Positions 1-5,310 of a DNA stretch of 7,839 nucleotides are shown here, in pieces (the first letter of the stretch is position 1; every line of letters starts with the position of its first letter). The DNA is from Xanthomonas translucens pv. translucens DSM 18974 (GTDB lineage: Bacteria > Pseudomonadota > Gammaproteobacteria > Xanthomonadales > Xanthomonadaceae). The notes beneath the pieces were generated by a model. It did not search any database. It worked only from the letters and a program-made list of their open reading frames with translations, and was not told where the DNA came from. Position numbers and translations under genes: made by a program. The DNA lies in assembly GCF_000331775.1 (NCBI RefSeq), contig NZ_CAPJ01000376.1:1-7839 (forward strand), read 5' to 3'.

Positions 1-2848
1 GACCCAGGACTACAAAGCCACCCTCCATCTGCCGGCGACGGACTTCCCGATGCGCGGCGATCTGCCCAAGCGCGAGCCCGATACGCTGGCCCGCTGGGAG
101 AGCGAGGGGCTGTATGCGCAGCTGCGCGACAACGCCCAGGGCCGGCCGCTGTTCGTGCTGCACGACGGCCCGCCGTACGCCAACGGCGCGATCCACCTCG
201 GCCACGCGGTCAACAAGATCCTCAAGGACATCATCGTCAAGTCCAAGTACCTGGCCGGCTTCGATGCGCCGTACATCCCGGGCTGGGACTGCCATGGCCT
301 GCCGATCGAGATCGCGATCGAGAAGAAGTACGGCAAGGTCGGGGTCAAGCTGGATGCGGCGCAGTTCCGGCAGAAATGCCGCGAATACGCCAACGAGCAG
401 ATCGACATTCAGCGCCGCGATTTCAAGCGCCTGGGCGTGATCGGCGACTGGGACAACCCGTACCGCACGCTCGACTTCCATTTCGAAGCCAACGAGATGC
501 GCGCGCTGGCCAGGATCATCGACAACGGCCACCTGACCCGCGGGGTGAAGCCGGTGCACTGGTGCTTCGATTGCGGCTCGGCGCTGGCCGAGGCGGAGAT
601 CGAATACGCCGACAAGCAGTCGCCGACCGTGGACGTGGCCTACACGGCGCGCGACGGCGCGGCGCTGGCGGCCGCGTTCGGCGTCGAGTTGCCGGACGGT
701 GTCGAGGTCGCGGTGCCGATCTGGACCACCACGCCGTGGACGCTGCCGGCCTCGCTGGCGGTGTCGCTGGGGCCGGACCTGAGCTACGCGCTGGTCGAAG
801 GCCCGGCACGCGACGGTCGCCGCCGCTGGCTGGTGCTGGCCGATGCGCTGGCCGAGCGCGCGCTGCAACGCTACGGCGTGAGCGAGGTGGTGGTGCATGG
901 CCGCGTCGCCGGCGCGGCGCTGGAAAACCAGTTGCTGGCGCATCCCTTTGCTGTAAAGGGGGATGCTTACGACGAGCGCGACATCCCGCTGATCCTCGGC
1001 GACCATGTGTCCGACGAGGAGGGCACCGGCGCGGTGCACACCGCCCCCGGGCACGGCCAGGAAGACTATGTGGCGGCCAGGCAGTACGGGCTGATCGAGC
1101 GCTATACCGCCGCGCAGATCAACCCGATCGACGGCCGCGGCGTGTACCTGTCTTCGACCCCGCCGGCCGACGGCGTGGCGCTGGCCGGGCTTCACATCTG
1201 GAAGGCCAACGACACCATCGCCGAGGTGCTGGCCGCGCGCGGCGCGCTACTGGCGCACGCGAGCATGGTGCACAGCTACCCGCACTGCTGGCGGCACAAG
1301 ACCCCGATCGCGTTCCGCGCCACCCCGCAGTGGTTCATCTCGATGGAACAGGCCAGGCTGCGCGCCGATGCGCTGCAGGCGATCGAGGGCGTGCACTGGT
1401 ATCCGTCCTGGGGCCAGGCGCGCATCGCCGGCATGATCGCCGGGCGTCCGGACTGGACCATCTCGCGGCAGCGCACCTGGGGCGTGCCGATCGCGCTGTT
1501 CGTGCATCGCGAGACCGGCGAGCCGCATCCGCGCAGCACCGAGCTGATGCGCCAGGTCGCCGACCGTGTCGAAGAGAGCGGGGTGGACGTGTGGTACACG
1601 CTCGATGCCGCCGAACTGCTCGGCGACGAAGCCGCCGATTACGACAAGATCACCGACATCCTCGACGTATGGTTCGACTCGGGCGTCACCCACGAAACGG
1701 TGCTGGCCGAGCGCGGCATCCCCAAGCCGGCCGACCTGTACCTGGAAGGCTCGGACCAGCACCGCGGCTGGTTCCAGTCCTCGCTGCTGACCGGCGTGGC
1801 GCTGGACCAGGCGGCGCCGTACCGGCAATGCCTGACTCACGGCTTCACCGTGGACGAGCACGGCCGCAAGATGTCCAAGTCGCTGGGCAACGGCATCGAG
1901 CCGCAGGACATCATGAAGACCCTGGGCGCGGACATCCTGCGCCTGTGGATCGCCTCCAGCGACTACAGCAACGAGATGTCGCTGTCGCAGGAGATCCTCA
2001 AGCGCAACTCCGACGCCTACCGGCGCCTGCGCAACACCGCGCGCTTTCTGCTCGGCAACCTGCACGGCTTCAACCCTGCCGTGCATCTGCGCACCTTGCC
2101 GGAACTGGTGGCACTGGACCGCTGGATCGTGCATCGCGCCTACGAGGTGCAGGAGCAGATCAAGGCCGCCTACGCGCGCTACGACTTCGCCGCGATCGTG
2201 CAGGCGTTGCTTAACTTCTGCAGCGTGGACCTGGGCTCGCTGTACCTGGACGTGACCAAGGACCGGCTGTACACCATGCCGGAGGACTCGCACGGCCGGC
2301 GTTCGGCGCAGAGCGCGATGTTCCATGTCGCCGAAGCGTTCGTACGCTGGATCGCGCCGATTCTGAGCTTCACCGCCGACGAACTGTGGGGCTACCTGCC
2401 CGGCGCGCACGTCGGCAACGTGCTGTTCGCGACCTGGTACGAAGGCCTGGCGCCGATGCCGGACGATGCGCCGCTGAGCGCGGCCGATTTCGAGCAATTG
2501 CTGGCGCTGCGCGAGCAGGTGGCCAAGGTGCTGGAGCCGATGCGCGGCAACGGCGTGATCGGCGCGGCGCTGGAGGCGGAGATCACCGTCGCCGCTGACG
2601 CGGCCACGGCCGCCAAGCTCAAGCCGCTGCAGGAGGAACTGCGCTTCCTGTTCATCAGCGGCGACGTGGTGGTGCGCGAGGCCAGCACCGACGAGATCTT
2701 CGTCAGCGCCCAGGCCACCAGCAAGCAGAAGTGCGTGCGCTGCTGGCACCACCGCGCCGACGTGGGCGTGGATCCGGCGCACCCGGAACTGTGCGGCCGC
2801 TGCGTCGGCAACATCGACGGACCGGGCGAGGAGCGCACCTGGTTCTGA
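1..2848 (+). CDS. ileS: Isoleucyl-tRNA synthetase (5' end cut by two bases)
   Basis: Cytoplasmic class Ia aminoacyl-tRNA synthetase that charges tRNA-Ile and hydrolyses mischarged Val-tRNA-Ile. Base 1 is the G of the start codon and reading begins with [11 protein letters not shown], so about 949 residues are expected and all but Met1 are present. With Met as residue 1, the sequence shows the HIGH-type motif HLGH at 66-69, the CP1 editing-domain motif [10 protein letters not shown] from about 243, [12 protein letters not shown] at about 342-353, DVWFDSG from about 556, [12 protein letters not shown], and KMSKS at 624-628. A C-terminal zinc site is formed by Cys912, 915, 932 and 935. It is the first gene of the ileS-lspA-ispH series. 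One oddity is [16 protein letters not shown] at about 315-330: E. coli IleRS has only a few residues here, and the Xanthomonas proteins I recall are about 943 aa, so about six residues look inserted. Every catalytic motif is intact and the enzyme should be active. Confidence 0.98.
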   Translation, partial: TQDYKATLHLPATDFPMRGDLPKREPDTLARWESEGLYAQLRDNAQGRPLFVLHDGPPYANGAIHLGHAVNKILKDIIVKSKYLAGFDAPYIPGWDCHGLPIEIAIEKKYGKVGVKLDAAQFRQKCREYANEQIDIQRRDFKRLGVIGDWDNPYRTLDFHFEANEMRALARIIDNGHLTRGVKPVHWCFDCGSALAEAEIEYADKQSPTVDVAYTARDGAALAAAFGVELPDGVEVAVPIWTTTPWTLPASLAVSLGPDLSYALVEGPARDGRRRWLVLADALAERALQRYGVSEVVVHGRVAGAALENQLLAHPFAVKGDAYDERDIPLILGDHVSDEEGTGAVHTAPGHGQEDYVAARQYGLIERYTAAQINPIDGRGVYLSSTPPADGVALAGLHIWKANDTIAEVLAARGALLAHASMVHSYPHCWRHKTPIAFRATPQWFISMEQARLRADALQAIEGVHWYPSWGQARIAGMIAGRPDWTISRQRTWGVPIALFVHRETGEPHPRSTELMRQVADRVEESGVDVWYTLDAAELLGDEAADYDKITDILDVWFDSGVTHETVLAERGIPKPADLYLEGSDQHRGWFQSSLLTGVALDQAAPYRQCLTHGFTVDEHGRKMSKSLGNGIEPQDIMKTLGADILRLWIASSDYSNEMSLSQEILKRNSDAYRRLRNTARFLLGNLHGFNPAVHLRTLPELVALDRWIVHRAYEVQEQIKAAYARYDFAAIVQALLNFCSVDLGSLYLDVTKDRLYTMPEDSHGRRSAQSAMFHVAEAFVRWIAPILSFTADELWGYLPGAHVGNVLFATWYEGLAPMPDDAPLSAADFEQLLALREQVAKVLEPMRGNGVIGAALEAEITVAADAATAAKLKPLQEELRFLFISGDVVVREASTDEIFVSAQATSKQKCVRCWHHRADVGVDPAHPELCGRCVGNIDGPGEERTWF
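940..966 (+). repeat. Inverted repeat inside ileS, at an apparent in-frame insertion
   Basis: The arm GCATCCCTTT (940-949) is followed by a 5-nt spacer (GCTGT) and the arm AAAGGGGGATGC (955-966). The arms are complementary over ten pairs, with two extra G as a bulge. The repeat coincides with the extra residues AVKGDA of ileS (about 950-967, 18 nt, frame kept). The patch uses codons (TTT, GCT, GTA, AAG, GGG) unlike the GC-ending codons around it. The inverted repeat is seen directly. That it arose as an insertion is inferred from family comparison made from memory. Confidence 0.6.
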
Positions 2849-2869
2849 TCCGTCCCCGCGCGGCAGCGG

Positions 2870-2898
2870 CGGCGGCGACGCATTCGCCGTCGCCGTCG
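2870..2898 (+). other. GC-rich stem-loop in the ileS-lspA gap
   Basis: The 109-bp gap between ileS and lspA is rich in GCGGCG and CGCCGTCGCC runs. Positions 2870-2879 can pair with 2889-2898: ten pairs including one G-T, with a 9-nt loop. Four T follow a few bases later (2902-2905). This is too weak for a convincing terminator. It may stabilise the ileS mRNA or slow the polymerase between the genes, or it may be simple-sequence drift. No good sigma-70 promoter is visible in the gap, so lspA is probably read from upstream. Confidence 0.3.
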
Positions 2899-2957
2899 TG
2901 ATTTTCGCCGCGTCGCCGTCTTTCACATCCACCCTTCGCCCGAGCCGGACCCCGCGC

Positions 2958-3461
2958 ATGACCGTACGATCCAAACCCTCCGCCCTGAGCTGGCTGCTGC
3001 TGTCCGTGCTGGTGATCGGCCTGGACCAGTGGAGCAAGGCCTGGGTGCTGTCCAGCCTGCCCGAGTTCACCGCGGTGCCGGTGATCCCCGGCTTCTGGAA
3101 CTGGTACCGCACCTACAACACCGGCGCTGCGTTCAGCTTCCTGAGCCATGCCGGCGGTTGGCAGCTGTGGTTCTTCACCGCGCTGGCGGTGGGCATCAGC
3201 GCGCTGTTGGCCTGGTGGCTGGCGCGCACCCCGCGCGGCGACTGGCGCGGCGCCATGCCTTACGCGTTGGTCATCGGCGGCGCGATCGGCAACGTGATCG
3301 ACCGGTTGATGCACGGCCACGTGGTCGATTTCATCCAGTGGTACGTGGGCGACCATTACTGGCCCTCGTTCAACATCGCCGACTCGGCGATCGTCGCCGG
3401 TGCCGTGGGCATCGCCGTGTTCGGCGTGTTCGACGGCAAGTCGAAGCGAAAAGCGGGATAA
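2958..3461 (+). CDS. lspA: Lipoprotein signal peptidase (signal peptidase II)
   Basis: Inner-membrane aspartyl protease that cleaves the signal peptide of prolipoproteins just before the lipid-modified cysteine; it is the target of globomycin. The ATG at 2958 gives 167 residues, the usual length for the family. An upstream in-frame GTG at 2898 would add a 20-residue tail that lacks family character. Visible motifs are GLDQWSK (residues 21-27), YNTGAAFSF (53-61), [10 protein letters not shown] (107-116), VVDFIQWY with catalytic Asp124, and FNIADS with catalytic Asp142. Hydrophobic stretches at about 10-24, 69-89, 101-114 and 143-158 fit four membrane spans, and the tail is basic (KSKRKAG). The ribosome binding site is weak. 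The gene ends 7 bp before ispH, so the two are surely co-transcribed. The fkpB gene that lies between lspA and ispH in E. coli is absent; I recall the same order in Xylella. Confidence 0.97.
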   Translation: MTVRSKPSALSWLLLSVLVIGLDQWSKAWVLSSLPEFTAVPVIPGFWNWYRTYNTGAAFSFLSHAGGWQLWFFTALAVGISALLAWWLARTPRGDWRGAMPYALVIGGAIGNVIDRLMHGHVVDFIQWYVGDHYWPSFNIADSAIVAGAVGIAVFGVFDGKSKRKAG

Positions 3462-3468
3462 TTGGGCA

Positions 3469-4419
3469 ATGGACGTCCTGCTCGCCAATCCCCGTGGTTT
3501 CTGTGCCGGCGTCGACCGTGCGATCGAGATCGTCAAGCGCGCCATCGAGACCCTGGGCGCGCCGATCTACGTGCGCCACGAGGTGGTGCACAACCGCTTC
3601 GTGGTCGACGACCTGAAGCAGCGCGGCGCGATCTTCGTCGAGGAACTGGACGAGGTGCCCGACGGCAACACGGTCATCTTCAGCGCCCACGGCGTGTCTC
3701 AGGCGGTCCGCCAGGAAGCCGAGCGGCGCGGGCTGAAGGTGTTCGACGCGACCTGCCCGCTGGTCACCAAGGTCCATTTCGAAGTGGCCCGGCACTGCCG
3801 CGCCGGCCGCGACGTGGTGCTGATCGGCCACGCCGGCCACCCCGAGGTGGAGGGCACGATGGGCCAGTGGAACCGCGAACGCGGTGCCGGGCGCATCTAC
3901 CTGGTCGAGGACATCGAGCAGGTCGCCACGCTGGACATCCAGCAGCCGGAGAACCTGGCCTACACCACCCAGACCACGCTGTCGGTGGACGACACCCGCG
4001 GCATCATCGACGCGCTGCGCGCACGCTACCCGGCGCTGCAGGGGCCGAAGAACGACGACATCTGCTACGCCACCCAGAACCGCCAGGACGCGGTGCGCGA
4101 CCTGGCCAGGCAGTGCGACCTGGTGCTGGTGGTCGGCTCGCCGAACAGCTCCAATTCCAACCGGCTCAGCGAGCTGGCGCGGCGCGACGGGGTGGAGTCC
4201 TACCTGATCGACGGCGCCGACGAGATCGACCCGGCCTGGGTCGCCGGCAAGCGCCGCATCGGCCTGACCGCCGGCGCCTCGGCGCCGCAGGTGCTGGTGG
4301 ACGGGGTCATCGCCCGGCTGCGCGAGTTGGGCGCCGACGGCGTCGGCGAACTGGCCGGCGAACCGGAGTCGATGGTGTTCGCCCTGCCCAAGGAACTGCG
4401 CCTGCGCCTGGTCAATTGA
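3469..4419 (+). CDS. ispH: 4-hydroxy-3-methylbut-2-enyl diphosphate reductase
   Basis: Last enzyme of the MEP pathway (also called LytB). It reduces HMBPP to a mixture of IPP and DMAPP using an iron-sulfur cluster, and is cytoplasmic. The ATG at 3469 gives 316 residues, matching E. coli in length, and starts directly with the conserved [14 protein letters not shown]. Three cluster cysteines are present: Cys12, Cys96 (DATCPLVTK) and Cys199 ([11 protein letters not shown]). Substrate and proton-relay residues are also visible: His41 (HEVVHN), His124 and Glu126 ([11 protein letters not shown]), Ser227-Ser228-Asn229 ([11 protein letters not shown]) and Ser271 (TAGASAP). An in-frame ATG at 3400 lies inside lspA and adds 23 residues with no family character, so I reject it. 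Translation may depend partly on coupling to lspA. The stop codon overlaps the -35 box of the tRNA-Thr promoter. Confidence 0.97.
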   Translation: MDVLLANPRGFCAGVDRAIEIVKRAIETLGAPIYVRHEVVHNRFVVDDLKQRGAIFVEELDEVPDGNTVIFSAHGVSQAVRQEAERRGLKVFDATCPLVTKVHFEVARHCRAGRDVVLIGHAGHPEVEGTMGQWNRERGAGRIYLVEDIEQVATLDIQQPENLAYTTQTTLSVDDTRGIIDALRARYPALQGPKNDDICYATQNRQDAVRDLARQCDLVLVVGSPNSSNSNRLSELARRDGVESYLIDGADEIDPAWVAGKRRIGLTAGASAPQVLVDGVIARLRELGADGVGELAGEPESMVFALPKELRLRLVN

Positions 4420-4444
4420 CCGGCGGCCGGCGCCCCCCTAGAAT
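4416..4444 (+). promoter_or_regulatory. Sigma-70 promoter of the tRNA-Thr gene
   Basis: TTGACC (4416-4421, one mismatch to TTGACA) is separated by exactly 17 bp from TAGAAT (4439-4444, one mismatch to TATAAT). Transcription would start at about 4451, a few bases before the mature tRNA 5' end. The -35 box includes the ispH stop codon (4417-4419). The spacer and the start region are GC-rich, as is common for growth-rate-controlled stable RNA promoters. The tRNA need not depend on read-through from ispH. Confidence 0.75.
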
Positions 4445-4454
4445 TGGCGGTTCA

Positions 4455-4530
4455 GCCGGAATAGCTCAGTTGGTAGAGCGGCGCATTCGTAATGCGTAGG
4501 TCGTAGGTTCGATTCCTATTTCCGGCACCA
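4455..4530 (+). tRNA. tRNA-Thr (anticodon CGT)
   Basis: This 76-nt gene has a complete cloverleaf. The acceptor stem GCCGGAA pairs with TTCCGGC. The D arm is GCTC-AGTTGGTA-GAGC. The anticodon stem GCGCA/TGCGT encloses the loop TTCGTAA, with anticodon CGT at 4488-4490, which reads threonine codon ACG. The T arm carries GGTTCGATTCC. The discriminator A and an encoded CCA (4528-4530) close the gene. It has its own promoter upstream and a terminator 12 nt downstream, so it is a single-tRNA unit. Its 3' end is the kind of site that phages and islands use for integration, but no second copy of that end is visible in this window. Confidence 0.97.
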
Positions 4531-4542
4531 GATGCAGCGAAG

Positions 4543-4568
4543 AACCCTGGCCTCGGTCGGGGTTTTTT
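4543..4568 (+). terminator. Intrinsic terminator of the tRNA-Thr unit
   Basis: AACCCTGGC pairs with GGTCGGGGTT's complementary bases across 4543-4564: nine pairs including two G-T, with loop CTCG. The stem runs directly into a T run (4563-4568). Position and form fit a Rho-independent terminator for the tRNA transcript, and it would also stop read-through from ileS-lspA-ispH into the effector region. Confidence 0.88.
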
Positions 4569-4589
4569 GTTAGTGGAGTTTGTAAAGAA

Positions 4590-4708
4590 CCAGAAACCGG
4601 CCAACGGGCCACTTCCACAGCGCTCTCGCACTACTTTTCTCCGCCGTACTCAGCCATAAAGGCCGACAGCGACATCCCTGATTGGAACTGGATACGGTTC
4701 ATTGCCAT
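4590..4708 (-). pseudogene. Decayed 5' fragment of an IS1595-family (ISXo5-like) transposase
   Basis: Read on the minus strand from an ATG at 4708, the sequence gives MAMNRIQFQSGMSLSAFM, then AEYGGEK, a TAG stop at codon 26 (4631-4633), and onward CESAVEVARWP. I recognise this as the N-terminus of IS1595-type transposases common in Xanthomonas, where a line like MNRIQFQ-G-S-FM--YG---C--A---ARWP-GF-CP is usual. The TAG is one base from CAG (Gln), which would suit the position. After RWP the expected GF is found only in a shifted frame (about 4593-4598), so a small deletion is also present. The zinc-finger and catalytic parts are gone. The element is dead and lies between the tRNA terminator and the effector promoter region. 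Family recognition is from memory, and the limits of the relic on either side are uncertain. Confidence 0.65.
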
Positions 4709-4882
4709 GCTCTGACTGCTGCACGAATGACTTGCCGTCAATGTGCGGGGCGGTTGGCGCCCAGGCTGCGACCGGGCTGAAGTGGCGTGCTAGTCAGATA
4801 CATTTTTGGGTACGTAATGAAACGGGCCATGAACCTGGTCTCGCTGCCCTATCAAATTCAGCTCGACCCTGTTCCAGGTGGC

Positions 4883-4907
4883 TTCGTATCAGGCACCAGC
4901 CATTCGC
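4883..4907 (+). promoter_or_regulatory. Plant-inducible promoter (PIP) box, TTCGT-N15-TTCGC
   Basis: TTCGT (4883-4887) and TTCGC (4903-4907) are separated by exactly 15 bp and match the HrpX-binding consensus TTCGB-N15-TTCGB on the effector's coding strand. HrpX-dependent promoters usually have a -10-like box (YANNRT) 30-32 bp downstream. Here that place holds TTTACTTAGG (4938-4947), AT-rich but not an exact YANNRT. The motif lies 403 bp before the effector's GTG, farther than is typical, yet no gene intervenes. HrpX control is inferred from the motif and the effector identity. Confidence 0.6.
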
Positions 4908-5298
4908 GTAGCATGCGAACAGCGCAGCATTCGGTGGTTTACTTAGGCATCGACTTAGCGCCCATCCGACCAGTGATTGAGTAGCGAACTGCTTGCGTTG
5001 AAACGGCGACCACAGGCACCACAGAGACATCGCTGCGGATGCGCCAGCCGCGATCGCATGATGAAGAAGGGCAGGGCTGATCCAACATCGCGCGATGCAG
5101 GCACTGCGACATGCAGCGTGATCCGGCAAGCGGACTGAGCTCTATGACGCACGTAAAACAAGTATTGCACCACGCCGCGGCACCGGGCGTTTTCGCTGAC
5201 TTGCCAGGCCTTTCCGTGCCACACCCCCCAAGATCCACGCACATCCCGAGAACGGGCGCATCTGGACGTCATGCGCGTGGCAATTGAATGGCAATATC

Positions 5299-5304
5299 AG
5301 AGGA
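5299..5304 (+). promoter_or_regulatory. Ribosome binding site that sets the effector start
   Basis: AGAGGA lies six bases upstream of GTG at 5311. The longest open frame instead begins with TTG at 5284, which has no purine-rich site at a proper distance, and the ATG triplets nearby (5288, 5304) are out of frame. This supports GTG 5311 as the start, giving MPKVRTTNQTP. Confidence 0.75.
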
Positions 5305-5310
5305 TGCACC

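Larger units (their letters stand above)
4709..5310. other. Gene-poor region upstream of the effector gene
   Basis: About 600 bp without a credible gene. The first 80-100 bp may be the non-coding end of the IS1595-type relic. Short reading frames on both strands (for example 4787-4984 plus and 4794-5129 minus) show no domain that I can trust. The useful contents are the exact PIP motif at 4883-4907, a half-degenerate PIP-like pair at 5192-5216, a 12-bp perfect palindrome CATCGCGCGATG at 5086-5097, and the effector's ribosome binding site at its right end. If the PIP box drives the effector, the mRNA leader would be about 360 nt long. Confidence 0.5.

Noticed and set aside
376..2214. Plus-strand open frame of about 610 codons in another frame of ileS
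   Set aside because: Arg/Gly/Ala-rich shadow of ileS caused by GC-rich third positions.
2883..2908. TTCGC pair upstream of lspA that resembles a PIP box
   Set aside because: The spacing is 16 bp rather than 15, the gene downstream is a housekeeping gene, and the region is a simple repeat of CGCC and TCGCC units that makes such pairs likely.
1247..3112. Long minus-strand open frame of about 620 codons opposite ileS and lspA
   Set aside because: It is antisense to two clear essential genes, crosses their boundary, is rich in Arg, Gly, Ala and His as expected from reversed high-GC codons, and shows no domain.
4505..4530. Island attachment site at the tRNA-Thr 3' end
   Set aside because: No second copy of this sequence and no integrase gene are present in the window, so it remains only a possibility.
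4787..4984. Short plus-strand frame containing LPYQIQLDPVPGGFV, faintly like a HicB antitoxin start
   Set aside because: The resemblance is limited to about a dozen residues, no PDLPG-type continuation follows in any frame, no HicA partner is seen, and the frame overlaps the PIP box.
4794..5272. Overlapping minus-strand frames of 100-111 codons upstream of the effector
   Set aside because: They have no recognisable motif, no good ribosome binding site, and high Cys, Arg and Trp content typical of spurious frames.
5284..5310. TTG at 5284 as the effector start (nine residues longer)
   Set aside because: No ribosome binding site fits it, whereas AGAGGA is placed ideally for GTG at 5311.
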